This document shows, piece after piece, positions 27,467-36,296 of a DNA stretch of 64,000 bases (the first letter of the stretch is position 1; each line of letters opens with the position of its first letter). Source of the DNA: Mycolicibacterium pulveris (GTDB lineage Bacteria > Actinomycetota > Actinomycetes > Mycobacteriales > Mycobacteriaceae); contig NZ_AP022599.1 in assembly GCF_010725725.1 (NCBI RefSeq), positions 2,480,001 through 2,544,000 on the forward strand, in the 5' to 3' direction. The notes beneath the pieces were generated by a model. That model made no database searches. It was not told the DNA's origin and saw nothing but the letters and a program-made list of their open reading frames with translations. A program made the position numbers and the translations under genes.

Positions 27467-28212
27467 GCACCCTGACCCCCGACCGGCCCGCCGAGGCACC
27501 GGATCACGCTCCCGGCGGCAAGCCGGATGTGCGGCTGGTGTGCTGGTTCTTCCCGATCTGGTACGCGGTCTTCGGCGTCATCATCTGCGTGCTGGCGCGG
27601 GTGACACCACCGCCGCGGCCCGACGTGTCCGCCGCCGACAAGGTGGCGTTCTTCGCCGCCAACGGCACCACCATCCGGATCGGGTTCTGCGTGCTGCTGA
27701 TCCTGCTCGGCGGCGCGGCGATCACCAACGGGCTGGTGGCCTATCAGATGAAGCGGATGTCGGTCGGCTCGGTCTTCGCCTACGCATACATCGGTGGCAT
27801 GGGGGTCGGCGCGCTGCCGGGTTTCCTTCTGGTGGCGGTCTGCTTCTTGACCGCCGCGTTTCGCGCCGACCGCGACCCCGAGATGGTCAGCCTGCTCTAT
27901 GACCTCGGAATGCTGAGCTACAACGGGTCGCTGGGCTGCTTCTCGGTGGCCTACCTGGTGCTGGCGCTGGCGATCCTCTACGACAGAAACGACATCTTCC
28001 CGAAATGGTTTGCCTACGTGAGCATCTGGCAGATCATCACCGAGGTCATCGCGACCCAGATGTTCGTCTTCTACTCCGGACCGTTCGCCTGGAACGGGTC
28101 GCTTGCGTTCTGGTGGTCGGTCGTCGTCTTCTCGGTCTGGCTGGCGGTGCTGATCATGCTGCTGCGGCGGGCGACCCTGCGTGAACCCCTCGACGCCCCG
28201 CCCGTGGACTGA
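27463..28212 (+). CDS. Membrane protein of unknown function, paralogue of preceding gene
   Basis: A 249-residue protein with about six hydrophobic helices and a loop pattern like its neighbour (SAADKVAFFAANGTTIRIGF, AYQMKRMSVGSVFAYAYIGG). It starts at GTG 27463, overlapping the upstream stop (GTGA), indicating translational coupling. It ends 11 bases before the subunit III-like gene. No catalytic residues could be identified. The two paralogues may form a heteromeric membrane assembly with the oxidase-like subunits encoded next. Confidence 0.72.
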   Translation: MSTLTPDRPAEAPDHAPGGKPDVRLVCWFFPIWYAVFGVIICVLARVTPPPRPDVSAADKVAFFAANGTTIRIGFCVLLILLGGAAITNGLVAYQMKRMSVGSVFAYAYIGGMGVGALPGFLLVAVCFLTAAFRADRDPEMVSLLYDLGMLSYNGSLGCFSVAYLVLALAILYDRNDIFPKWFAYVSIWQIITEVIATQMFVFYSGPFAWNGSLAFWWSVVVFSVWLAVLIMLLRRATLREPLDAPPVD

Positions 28213-28223
28213 GGAACAACGCC

Positions 28224-28820
28224 ATGACGCAATCGGATTCGCTTCAGACCACACCCGAGACGAGCACCGGGCCACCGGCCCACCTGCCCGGCGACATCCA
28301 CATGTGGGTGATGGTGCTCGGCGATCTGGTCATCTTCGCCGGATACTTCGTCATCTTCATGGTCTACCGCACCCTGAACCCCGAGGAGTTCCTCCAAGCT
28401 CAGCAACACCTCGACATCAACATCGGCGTCGTCAACACGCTGATCTTGTTGACCAGCTCCTGGGTGGTGGCCCGCAGCGTGCTCGCGGCGCGCGAGGGCC
28501 GCCACCGCGACGCGATCCGGCTCACCGTCGCCGGCGGCTTCGGCGGGGTGCTTTTCATCGTCTTCAAGACCTATGAGTGGGGCGCCAAGATCAGTGCCGG
28601 CCACACCAACTCGGAGATGTTCTACTCGTTCTACTACGTGCTCACCGGCGTCCACCTGGTGCACGTGCTGATCGGCCTCATCGTGCTGGGGGTCGTCGTC
28701 CGTGAACTGCGCAATCCCGCCCGCCGCAGGGTTTCGATGGTGGAGTCCGGTGCCGTCTACTGGCACATGGTCGATCTGCTGTGGGTCATCATCTTCGGCC
28801 TGCTCTACGTGATGAGGTGA
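28224..28820 (+). CDS. Haem-copper oxidase subunit III family protein (NorE-like)
   Basis: A 198-residue protein with five membrane helices, matching the short cytochrome c oxidase subunit III/NorE group. Segments include HLPGDIHMWVMVLGDLVIFAGYFVIF near the N terminus and FYYVLTGVHLVHVLIGLIVLGVV (about 133-155), the conserved helix of subunit III with the family histidines. No catalytic subunit I gene occurs in the operon or the window. It is followed by a subunit IV/NorF-like gene, as in nor or accessory oxidase clusters. Confidence 0.85.
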   Translation: MTQSDSLQTTPETSTGPPAHLPGDIHMWVMVLGDLVIFAGYFVIFMVYRTLNPEEFLQAQQHLDINIGVVNTLILLTSSWVVARSVLAAREGRHRDAIRLTVAGGFGGVLFIVFKTYEWGAKISAGHTNSEMFYSFYYVLTGVHLVHVLIGLIVLGVVVRELRNPARRRVSMVESGAVYWHMVDLLWVIIFGLLYVMR

Positions 28821-28822
28821 CC

Positions 28823-29122
28823 GTGACCGACACCGCCGACACCCGTTCCCGCACCACCACGGCGCGCGCGATGACGTGGGCCTGGGTGCTGTTGACCGCG
28901 ATCACCATCGGATCGTGGTGGCTGGCGCCCGCACACTTCACCGAAACCGTGCACGCCAGCACCCCGGTCACCGCGTTGGTGCTCGTCCTCGCCCTGGTCA
29001 AGTCGAGGCTGATCATCCGGTACTTCATGGAGGTGCGCACGGCGCCGCGGTGGCTCAAGCGCTCCACCGACGCCTGGCTGGGCGTGCTGTTCGCCGCCGT
29101 GTTCGTGATCTACCTGTTCTGA
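28823..29122 (+). CDS. Cytochrome c oxidase subunit IV-like protein (NorF-like)
   Basis: A 99-residue protein with three hydrophobic helices and the family loop VLALVKSRLIIRYFMEVRTAPRWLKRSTDAWL, typical of small prokaryotic subunit IV/NorF proteins. GTG 28823 has GAGG five bases upstream; GTG 28817 overlapping the previous stop is an alternative. It is the last gene of the tetR-controlled operon. Confidence 0.8.
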   Translation: MTDTADTRSRTTTARAMTWAWVLLTAITIGSWWLAPAHFTETVHASTPVTALVLVLALVKSRLIIRYFMEVRTAPRWLKRSTDAWLGVLFAAVFVIYLF

Positions 29123-29144
29123 GGCACTCCGTAAGCTCTACGCC

Positions 29145-29798
29145 GTGGCACGCGTGCTCTCGGTGAACATCGCTCACGGCTACTCGGACGGACCGTCGGG
29201 CAAGACCGGCTTCGACAAGCGCCCGACGACCGAACCCGTCGCGGTGCGGGCACCCGGACACCGGCGCACCGGGCTCGGCAGCGGCCTGGCCGGCGACCTG
29301 ATCGGCAACCGCAGGTATCACGGCGGCGACGACCAAGCCGTGTACGCCTATGCGCGTGAGGATCTGGACGACTGGGAGATCAGCCTGCAGCGACCGTTGA
29401 CCAACGGCATGTTCGGCGAGAACCTCACCACCGCAGGGGTCGACGTCACCGGCGCGGTGATCGGCGAACGGTGGGCGGTGGGATCGGACGGTCTGGTCCT
29501 GGAGGTGTCGCGGCCTCGCACGCCGTGCCGCACCTTCACCCGGTTTCTCGGCATCCGAGGCTGGATGGGCGCGTTCACCCGCGCCGGGAAACCGGGCGCA
29601 TACCTGCGGGTGATCACGCCCGGTCAGCTGCGCGCCGGAGACGGTGTGACCGTCACCGACCGCCCCGACCACGGCATCACCATCGGCTACGTCTTTCGGG
29701 CCATCATGACCGAACCCGAACTGCTGCCCGACATTTTGGTCGCCGACGCCCTGGCCGAGGAGGTCGCCCGCCGCGCACGTCGACGCCTGGCCGGCTGA
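29145..29798 (+). CDS. MOSC domain-containing protein
   Basis: A 217-residue MOSC protein. MOSC domains bind molybdenum cofactor or carry sulfur in molybdo-enzyme sulfuration and in N-hydroxylated-compound reduction. Recognisable segments are GLAGDLIGNRRYHGGDDQAVYAYAREDLDDW (about residues 47-77) and the conserved cysteine loop SRPRTPCRTFTRFLG (about 124-138). It lies 22 bases after the oxidase IV-like gene and 50 bases before the GMC gene promoter; whether it belongs to either unit is unclear. Confidence 0.85.
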   Translation: MARVLSVNIAHGYSDGPSGKTGFDKRPTTEPVAVRAPGHRRTGLGSGLAGDLIGNRRYHGGDDQAVYAYAREDLDDWEISLQRPLTNGMFGENLTTAGVDVTGAVIGERWAVGSDGLVLEVSRPRTPCRTFTRFLGIRGWMGAFTRAGKPGAYLRVITPGQLRAGDGVTVTDRPDHGITIGYVFRAIMTEPELLPDILVADALAEEVARRARRRLAG

Positions 29799-29804
29799 GC
29801 ACTC

Positions 29805-29820
29805 CTGTACGCTCGTATAG
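29805..29820. promoter_or_regulatory. Predicted cluster-TetR operator A, upstream of GMC gene
   Basis: CTGTACGCTCGTATAG, one change from the palindrome CTGTACGNNCGTACAG. The embedded TACGCT (29808-29813) fits a TANNNT -10 element for the gene starting at 29849. Confidence 0.72.
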
Positions 29821-29848
29821 CGTCGCGGGTGGGCAGAAGGGTCACGGC

Positions 29849-31450
29849 ATGACGAAATACGACTACATCATCGCGGGTGCGGGCTCGGCAGGGTGTGTGC
29901 TGGCCAACCGCTTGTCGGCCGACCCGAAGGTCAACGTCCTGCTGATCGAGGCAGGCGGCGCCGACCGCAATCCCCTCTACCGCATTCCCAAGGGGTCGGG
30001 AATGTTGTTCGAGAGCGAAAAGCACATGTGGCATTACGAAACCACGCCGTTCGGACCCAATCCGCACACCGAGCAGTGGCTGCGCGGAAAGGTGCTGGGC
30101 GGGTCGAGCTCGATCAACGGCATGATCTACAACCGCGGCAACCGCGCCGACTACGACGGTATCGAGCGGCTCGGCAACAAGGGCTGGGGCTGGGACGACA
30201 TCCTGCCGATCTTCAAGCAGTTCGAGGACAACGCCTTCGGGCCGTCTCCGACGCGCGGCGTCGGTGGGCCGCTGCACATCTCGGTGCCCCGTGATCCCGA
30301 TCCGCTCTGCGCCGAGATGCTCGACGCCGCAGCGGCAACCGGGCTGCGGCGGGTGCAGGACATCAACGAATCCGATGACGAGCGGATCGGATACGCCACC
30401 GCCACCATCAAGGACGGGCGCCGGGTCAGCGCCGCCACGGCGTTCCTCAAACCCGCACTGCGACGCCCGAACCTCACCGTTCGGACCCGCACGACGGTGC
30501 GCAGGCTGCTCTTCGACGGCGGCAGGGCCGTCGGCGTGGAGGTCGACGCCAAGGGCGCCACGGAGCAGATCAAGGTGAGCCGTGAAGTGATCGTGTCGCT
30601 GGGCAGCCTCAACAGCCCGAAGTTGCTGCAGCTCTCGGGCGTCGGACCCCGTGACGTGCTCACAGCGGCGAACGTCGCCGTCTACCTCGAGCGCGACAAC
30701 GTCGGCCGGGGACTTCACGAACACCGCTGCGCCACCCTGCGATACCAGCTCAAGGAAGACCTCGGCTACAACCGTCAGCTTGCCGGCAACCTGGCCCAGG
30801 CCGTCACCGGCGTCAAGTACCTCGCCACGCGCAAAGGGCCGCTCGCCGCTCCGTCGTTCGACATCGTCGGGTTCGTCAAGGCCCAACCCGACGCCGAACG
30901 CCCGGACGGACAGGTCATGCTCGGGCCGTGGACGATACCGCCGTACAACACCGGTGAACCCGTCGCGATCCCCCGCCAGGCCGGGGTCTCCTGTCTCGGC
31001 ATGGTGCTCCGTCCGACGGCACAAGGATCGATCGAGATCACCTCCGGCGATCCCGATGCGCCGATACGGATCGATCCGAACTACCTTGGCACCGACTACG
31101 ACCGGCAGGCGACCGCCAACCTGCTGCGTAAGATGCGCGCCATCTTCGAGCAGTCGCCGATCGCGGAGCGCGTCACCCACGAAACCTTTCCGGGACCGGA
31201 CGTCCAAAGTGACGATGAGCTGGTGGATTCGGTGCTCGACGGCGGCTACTGCGGTTACCACGCCGCGGGCAGCTGCGCGATGGGTCCCAGCGACGACCAC
31301 GTGGTGGACCATCAGCTGCGCGTGCGCGGGATCGACGGCCTGCGGGTGGTGGACTGCTCGGTGATGCCCACGATGGTTGCGGGCAATCTCAACGGGCCGA
31401 TCATGGCGATGGCCTGGCGCGCCGCCGATTTCATCCTGCAGGATCTGTAG
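29849..31450 (+). CDS. GMC-family FAD-dependent oxidoreductase (choline dehydrogenase-like)
   Basis: A 533-residue flavoprotein oxidising alcohols to aldehydes or ketones. The ADP-binding motif is YIIAGAGSAGCVLANRLS (about residues 6-23). The second GMC signature is near LRGKVLGGSSSINGMIYNRG (about 77-96). The C-terminal active-site His-containing segment is CGYHAAGSCAMGP (about 467-479). The start ATG 29849 has AGAAGGG upstream. Its promoter carries a copy of the cluster operator, linking it to the TetR gene at 39793-40440. Substrate unknown; an alcohol formed by the P450s is a natural candidate. Confidence 0.9.
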   Translation: MTKYDYIIAGAGSAGCVLANRLSADPKVNVLLIEAGGADRNPLYRIPKGSGMLFESEKHMWHYETTPFGPNPHTEQWLRGKVLGGSSSINGMIYNRGNRADYDGIERLGNKGWGWDDILPIFKQFEDNAFGPSPTRGVGGPLHISVPRDPDPLCAEMLDAAAATGLRRVQDINESDDERIGYATATIKDGRRVSAATAFLKPALRRPNLTVRTRTTVRRLLFDGGRAVGVEVDAKGATEQIKVSREVIVSLGSLNSPKLLQLSGVGPRDVLTAANVAVYLERDNVGRGLHEHRCATLRYQLKEDLGYNRQLAGNLAQAVTGVKYLATRKGPLAAPSFDIVGFVKAQPDAERPDGQVMLGPWTIPPYNTGEPVAIPRQAGVSCLGMVLRPTAQGSIEITSGDPDAPIRIDPNYLGTDYDRQATANLLRKMRAIFEQSPIAERVTHETFPGPDVQSDDELVDSVLDGGYCGYHAAGSCAMGPSDDHVVDHQLRVRGIDGLRVVDCSVMPTMVAGNLNGPIMAMAWRAADFILQDL

Positions 31451-31461
31451 CGCCCCCGCGT

Positions 31462-32649
31462 TCAGGCGACGACGGCGGGCATGGTGTCCCAGCCGCGCAC
31501 CGTCGATGTCCGCGACCGTCGCGCACCGCTCATGTCGATTTCCCACTTCGGAAACCGCTTGAGCACTTCCTCGAGCGCCACCCGGCCTTCCAGCCGGGCC
31601 AGGGGCGCACCGAGGCAGAAGTGTGTGCCACGGCCGAACGTCAAGTGCCCGCCGGGTTTGCGGTGGATGTTGAACGTGTCGGGATCGTCGAAGTGGCGTT
31701 CGTCGCGGTTGGCCGACGCGAGCATGAGCAACACCGCCGAACCCGTGGGCAACGTCTGGCCGTGGAATTCGACGTCAGCCTCGGCGACGAACCGGGCGAC
31801 GTGGGGACCCGGCGGTTCGTAGCGCAGCAATTCCTCGATCGCCGCCGGAATCAACGACGGATCCTCGACGAGTACCTGGCGTTGGTCGGGGTGCTCGGCG
31901 AGCACCTTGCCCATCCAGCCGAACAGCCGTCCGGTGGTTTCCACCCCGGCACCGGCGATGACGGCCAGAAAGATCAGCAGCTCCTCGGTTCTCAGATGCC
32001 GCGTCGTACCCGTCTCGTCCTCGAACTCGACGTTGAGGAGTTCGGTGATCAAATCGTCGGAGGGGTTGTTCTTTCGCCAGGTGACGTAGTCGCTGAACAT
32101 GTCGCCGTCGAAGTAGTGGTCCTTTTTCACCGGCAGCGGTTCGCCCGGCTTGTTGCGCAGCACGGCGTGGGCCCGCGCACGCACCGACGGCTGATCGGCG
32201 TCGGGTATTCCGACCAGCATTCCGATTGTGCGCATGGGCAGTTCGGCGCCGAGGTCCTGTACGAAGTCGAAGCGGTCACCCCCGATGAGCGGATCCAGGC
32301 AGGCCGCGCAGAAGGCACGGACCTTGTCCTCCAGCGCGCGCATCTTCTTCGGCGTGAAAGCGCGCGCCACCAACGCGCGGTGGATGGTATGCAGCGGCGG
32401 GTCCTCGTTGATGAAGACCCCGGGCGGCATGACCGGGTCGGTCTTGACCACCTCGAGGATGTCGCCCTTGGCCGAACTCAGGCGCTGCGGGTCACGCAGG
32501 GCCGCGTCGACGTCGGCGTAGCGGCTCAACCCCCAGAAGTCGTGGCGTTCGTTGTAATACAGCGGACGCTCGTCGCGCAGTCGGCGGTACGCCGGGTACG
32601 GATCGATGTCGATGTCGACATTCCACGGGTCGTAGTACAGGTCGTCCAC
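31462..32649 (-). CDS. Cytochrome P450 (first of two in the cluster)
   Basis: A 395-residue soluble bacterial P450 monooxygenase. The haem-ligand loop is FGRGTHFCLG with Cys345. The I-helix oxygen motif is AGAGVETTGR (about residues 240), and the K-helix ExxR is EELLRYEPP. It starts GTG 32649 with AAGGAGG four bases upstream. It is divergent from an SDR gene, with a perfect CTGTACG..CGTACAG palindrome between. Strong resemblance to the P450 at 37195-38376 throughout, including the start, shows recent paralogy. CYP subfamily and substrate cannot be named from memory. Confidence 0.92.
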   Translation of the reverse strand: MDDLYYDPWNVDIDIDPYPAYRRLRDERPLYYNERHDFWGLSRYADVDAALRDPQRLSSAKGDILEVVKTDPVMPPGVFINEDPPLHTIHRALVARAFTPKKMRALEDKVRAFCAACLDPLIGGDRFDFVQDLGAELPMRTIGMLVGIPDADQPSVRARAHAVLRNKPGEPLPVKKDHYFDGDMFSDYVTWRKNNPSDDLITELLNVEFEDETGTTRHLRTEELLIFLAVIAGAGVETTGRLFGWMGKVLAEHPDQRQVLVEDPSLIPAAIEELLRYEPPGPHVARFVAEADVEFHGQTLPTGSAVLLMLASANRDERHFDDPDTFNIHRKPGGHLTFGRGTHFCLGAPLARLEGRVALEEVLKRFPKWEIDMSGARRSRTSTVRGWDTMPAVVA

Positions 32650-32691
32650 CGCGCCTCCTTGCCACCGATGCGCACCAGCCTATCGCAGATG

Positions 32692-32707
32692 CTGTACGCT
32701 CGTACAG
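32692..32707. promoter_or_regulatory. Predicted cluster-TetR operator B, between P450-1 and SDR
   Basis: CTGTACGCTCGTACAG, a full match to the inverted repeat apart from the central two bases. TACGCT (32695-32700) fits a -10 element for the rightward SDR gene (start 32739). The leftward P450 starts at 32649. Confidence 0.78.
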
Positions 32708-32738
32708 CGATAGTCGGTTCGAGCGAGGAGACGGTGGT

Positions 32739-33482
32739 GTGAGCCGAGTAGCGGTGGTGACAGGCGGAGCGTCCGGGCTCGGGCACGCGATCTGCACCGG
32801 GTTGAGCAACGACGGTCACCGGGTCGCCGTCCTCGACATCGACGCCGAAGCCGCCGATAAGGCCGCGGCCCAGCTGCAGGCCAACGGGACCGCGGCTGTC
32901 GCTGTCGGCGTGGACGTCTCCGACGAGCACGCCGTCCAGGCGGCGTTCGACAGCGTGCGAACCCAATTGGGCGCGGTCGAAATCCTTGTCACCAGCGCCG
33001 CGATCGCCGGATTCACCCGGTTCGATCGGATCACGCTGGACGAGTGGAACCGCTACCTCGCCGTCAACCTCACCGGCACTTTCCTGTGCCTCCGCGCCGC
33101 ACTGCCCGACATGGTGGCCGCGAAATGGGGGCGGATCGTGACGATCTCCTCGGCCGCAGGCCAGCAGGGCGCCCGGCGGCAGGGCCACTACGCGGCGACC
33201 AAAGGCGGCGTGATCGCGCTGACCAAGACCGTCGCGCTGGACTATGCGAACAAGGGCATCACGGCCAACACGGTCCCACCGTTCGTCGTCGACTCCCCGA
33301 TGCTGCGACGGCAACAGGAGGAGGGGAAACTTCCTGCCGCCGAATACCTCACCCAGGTCATTCCGGCCGGACGATTGGGGGCGGGCGAGGACGTCGCCGC
33401 GGTGTGCTCGTTTCTGTGTTCGGAGGCCGCAGGCTACGTCACGGGTCAAGTGATCGGCGTCAACGGCGGGGCGGTGATCTAG
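32739..33482 (+). CDS. Short-chain dehydrogenase/reductase
   Basis: A 247-residue classical SDR. Cofactor motif TGGASGLG (about residues 8-15), NAG-equivalent TSAAIAG, and catalytic HYAATKGG (about 150, Tyr-x-x-x-Lys). It most likely oxidises a secondary alcohol or reduces a ketone in this cluster's pathway. GTG 32739 follows an AGGAG site. Its stop codon overlaps the next SDR start by one base (TAGTG), so the two are coupled. Confidence 0.9.
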   Translation: MSRVAVVTGGASGLGHAICTGLSNDGHRVAVLDIDAEAADKAAAQLQANGTAAVAVGVDVSDEHAVQAAFDSVRTQLGAVEILVTSAAIAGFTRFDRITLDEWNRYLAVNLTGTFLCLRAALPDMVAAKWGRIVTISSAAGQQGARRQGHYAATKGGVIALTKTVALDYANKGITANTVPPFVVDSPMLRRQQEEGKLPAAEYLTQVIPAGRLGAGEDVAAVCSFLCSEAAGYVTGQVIGVNGGAVI

Positions 33483-34334
33483 TGGCCAGACCAGTTGCCG
33501 TAGTCACCGGGGCCAGTCGCGGTGCCGGGGCGGGCATCGCACACGCGCTGGGCAGCCACGGCTGCACGGTGTATGTCACGGGCCGCACCGAAAAGGGCGA
33601 CACGGCCGGGCTTCCCGGAACGATCCACGAAACCGCCGCACGCGTGACAGCGGCCGGAGGCAAGGGCATCGCCGTCCGTGTCGACCATGCCGACGACGAT
33701 CAGGTCAAGGCCTTGTTCGAGCGGATCGAACGCGAACAAGGGCGGGTGGACATCCTGGTGAACAACGCCGCGATCATCCGCGACGAGATGATGGGCCGGA
33801 CGAAGTTCTGGGAGGAACCCCTCGCTGTCATGGACACCCTTCGGGTTGCGCAGCAGCTACGTCGCCACGGTGTACGCCACGCCGCTGATGCTGCCCCACC
33901 GTGACGGCCTCGTCGTGTTCACCTCGTCGTCGGGCGGGGTGCACTACGCGTTCGGGCCCGCCTACGGCGTGCCCAAGGCCGGTACAGACAAAATGGCCGC
34001 CGACATGGCCGTGGACTTCAAAGACGTCGGCATCACCGCGGTCTCGATCTGGATGGGATCGCTGCTCACCGACCGGGTCCGAACGATCATCGCCGGCAAT
34101 CCGGACAAGTTCGGCCACATCCTCGAAACCGCAGAGACTCCCGAGCTCACCGGTCACGTCGTCTGGGCCCTCTACATGGATCCGCGCCGGATGGACGTCA
34201 GTGGGCAGACGCTGATCGGGGCCGAACTGGCGGTCAAGTACGGCATCAAAGACGAGGACGGCCGTCAACCACCCTCGTACCGCCAGCTTTTCGGTGTGCA
34301 CCCGCACCAGCAGCAGGCGCACGTCATGCGCTAG
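33482..34334 (+). pseudogene. Short-chain dehydrogenase/reductase, frameshifted
   Basis: Two frames together make one SDR. Residues from GTG 33482 carry TGASRGAG and VNNAAIIRDEMMG and run to CTT (33839-33841). From GGG (33843) the second frame reads GLRSSYVATVYATPL and continues with VFTSSSGGVHYAFGPAYGVPK (catalytic Ser and Tyr-x-x-x-Lys) to the stop at 34334. Inserting five bases (GACGT) after 33841 would restore a normal DVGLRSSY joint, so a five-base deletion or sequencing error is likely. In this state the protein would end at 33904 without its catalytic Tyr/Lys. The neighbouring SDR reads straight into it. Confidence 0.8.
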
Positions 34335-35041
34335 CGTCCCGGCCGGGCACCACGGCCGTAGGTGATGTCGGCGCGCTCGGGATCCCACCGGTCACGAAAG
34401 ACGACGTCGACCACCGGCCGTCGTCGCACGGGGCCGTGTTTCCCGCGCGGCCAGCCGACCACGACATGTCCGGCCAGAAACCACTCGTCGGGCACACCGA
34501 CCGCCTCGCGCAGCACCGTCTCGCCCTCATAGGACGCCCAACTGGTGAAGCAGGCACCCAGACCCTGTGCGCGGGCGGCGAGGTAGAAGTTCTGCATCGC
34601 GGGGTAGATCGACCCGCCCTGCAGGTACTCCGATGCGAACTCGTTCTTGAATGCGGTGAACAACACCGACGTGTGTTCACCGGCGCGATCGTGCAATTCG
34701 TAGGTGGCGCGGTTGTTCCGGGCGGCGCGGCTGTCGTCGTCGGCCGCGGGTCGGCTCATCCCGTACACGGATTCGATTGTCTCCAGGGCGATTCGGGCCG
34801 CCTCGGCGACCGCTGCGCGCTGTGGCGGTGCATCCAGCACGATGAAGCGCCACAGTTGTGCGTTCGCGCCGTTCGGCGCCCACGTCGCCGCCTCCAGGCA
34901 GCGGTACAGCGTCTCGTCGTCCACCGGCTCGTCGGTGAACCGGCGGATCGAGCGCGCGGTGGAAAGCACTTCCCAGACGTCGGTGGTCGGATGCGGCATT
35001 CCATTGGTGTACTCGACGACCGCGAAGTTGTCGAGTGCCAT
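34331..35041 (-). CDS. Nitroreductase family protein
   Basis: A 236-residue FMN-dependent nitroreductase-fold protein. The family start TARSIRRFTDEPVDDETLYRCLEAATWAPNGANAQLWRF (about residues 28-66) is clear, and AARAQGLGACFTSW (about 155-168) is the second conserved region. It may reduce a quinone, nitro group or enone intermediate. ATG 35041 lies eight bases beyond a copy of the cluster operator, so a very short leader is expected; ATG 34999 (MPHPTTDVW) is an alternative start. It is divergent from an SDR gene under the same operator and its stop overlaps the frameshifted SDR stop. Confidence 0.87.
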   Translation of the reverse strand: MALDNFAVVEYTNGMPHPTTDVWEVLSTARSIRRFTDEPVDDETLYRCLEAATWAPNGANAQLWRFIVLDAPPQRAAVAEAARIALETIESVYGMSRPAADDDSRAARNNRATYELHDRAGEHTSVLFTAFKNEFASEYLQGGSIYPAMQNFYLAARAQGLGACFTSWASYEGETVLREAVGVPDEWFLAGHVVVGWPRGKHGPVRRRPVVDVVFRDRWDPERADITYGRGARPGR

Positions 35042-35049
35042 CCATCATG

Positions 35050-35065
35050 CTGTACAGTCGTACTG
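35050..35065. promoter_or_regulatory. Predicted cluster-TetR operator C, between nitroreductase and SDR
   Basis: CTGTACAGTCGTACTG, the cluster palindrome with A in place of G at position 7 and T for A at position 15. TACAGT (35053-35058) fits a -10 element for the rightward SDR starting at 35094. Confidence 0.72.
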
Positions 35066-35093
35066 CAACCCGAGCGGGATAGGAAGTGGTGCT

Positions 35094-35864
35094 GTGAACG
35101 ACAGGTTCTCGATGGACGGCCGCGTCGCCGTCATCACCGGTGGGGGAACCGGAATCGGACGCGCCTCGGCGCTCGTGCTGGCCGAGCACGGCGCCGACGT
35201 CGTGCTCGCCGGTCGTCGCGCCGAGCCGTTGAAATCCACGGCGGCAGAGATCGAAGCCCGCGGGCGACGCGCGTTGGCGGTGCCCACCGACGTCACCGAC
35301 GCCGAGCAGTGCCGCGCGCTGGTCGACGCGACGGTCGCCGAGTTCGGCCGGCTCGACGTGTTGCTCAACAACGCCGGCGGCGGTGAGACCAAGTCGCTGA
35401 TGAAGTGGACCGACGACGAGTGGCACCAGGTGCTGAACCTGAACCTGTCCAGTGCCTGGTATCTGTCGCGCGCCGCGGTCAAGCCGATGATCGAGCAGGG
35501 CAGGGGCGCGATCGTCAACATCTCGTCCGGCGCGAGCCTGCTGGCGATGCCGCAGGCGGCGGCCTATGGCGCGGCCAAGGCCGGCCTGAACAACCTGACC
35601 GGATCGATGGCGGCGGCGTGGACCCGAAAAGGCGTGCGTGTCAACTGCATCGCGTGCGGCGCCATTCGCACACCGGGCTTGGAAGCCGACGCGCAGCGAC
35701 AGGGGTTCGACATCGACATGATCGGACAGACCAACGCGTCCGGCCGCATCGCCGAGCCCGAGGAGATCGGATACGGCGTGCTGTTCTTCGCCTCTGACGC
35801 CTCGAGCTACTGTTCGGGGCAGACTCTCTACATGCACGGCGGCCCCGGCCCGGCGGGGGTCTGA
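35094..35864 (+). CDS. Short-chain dehydrogenase/reductase
   Basis: A 256-residue SDR with TGGGTGIGRA (about residues 16-25), LLNNAGGGET (about 88), and AAYGAAKAGLNN (catalytic Tyr-x-x-x-Lys, about 155). The start GTG 35094 has AGGAAG seven bases upstream. It is the first gene of a rightward pair with the VOC gene, whose start follows its stop by one base. It is probably part of the operator-controlled pathway; substrate unknown. Confidence 0.9.
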   Translation: MNDRFSMDGRVAVITGGGTGIGRASALVLAEHGADVVLAGRRAEPLKSTAAEIEARGRRALAVPTDVTDAEQCRALVDATVAEFGRLDVLLNNAGGGETKSLMKWTDDEWHQVLNLNLSSAWYLSRAAVKPMIEQGRGAIVNISSGASLLAMPQAAAYGAAKAGLNNLTGSMAAAWTRKGVRVNCIACGAIRTPGLEADAQRQGFDIDMIGQTNASGRIAEPEEIGYGVLFFASDASSYCSGQTLYMHGGPGPAGV

Positions 35865-35865
35865 C

Positions 35866-36294
35866 ATGGACGTCAGCCACTTCGGTCTACGGGTACGCGA
35901 TCTCGACAAGTCCAAATCCTTCTACGAGGCACTCGGTTTCGCCGAGGTGAAACGGCTGACTGTGCCCGACGAGATGGCGGCGGGGTTGCTCGGACTGGCG
36001 CCGCCGATCGGGTTCGAGGCGGTCTACCTGCAGAACGCCGGTGTCGTGCTGCAGTTGTTGACGTTCTCGGGCTACCCGGCGCCGAACGAAGCCGAGCGCG
36101 ACATGGTCTCCGCGGGCCTGACGCACGTGTCCATCGCCGTCGACGACATCGCCGAGGCGCAGGCGGCGGTGCAGGGAGCCGGCGGCACCGTCGTCGCCGA
36201 TCCCGGCGGAGGATATGCGTGCATGGTGCGCGATCCCGACGGTCAACTGCTCGAGCTGGTGCACTCGCGGGTGCGCCCAGTGCCGCGGGGCTGA
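35866..36294 (+). CDS. VOC (glyoxalase/dioxygenase fold) family protein
   Basis: A 142-residue single-domain VOC protein: DVSHFGLRVRDLDKSKSFYEALGF at the start and THVSIAVDDIAEAQAAVQGAGGTVV in the second module, ending in CMVRDPDGQLLELVHS, which holds the C-terminal metal-ligand Glu of the fold. It is coupled to the upstream SDR (stop-to-start gap of one base). An isomerase, lyase or ring-cleavage role would fit the catabolic setting but is not shown. Confidence 0.86.
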   Translation: MDVSHFGLRVRDLDKSKSFYEALGFAEVKRLTVPDEMAAGLLGLAPPIGFEAVYLQNAGVVLQLLTFSGYPAPNEAERDMVSAGLTHVSIAVDDIAEAQAAVQGAGGTVVADPGGGYACMVRDPDGQLLELVHSRVRPVPRG

Positions 36295-36296
36295 AC

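Noticed and set aside
29145..29798. MOSC gene as member of the GMC/P450 regulon
   Set aside because: The operator lies downstream of its stop, so it is not under that control by position.
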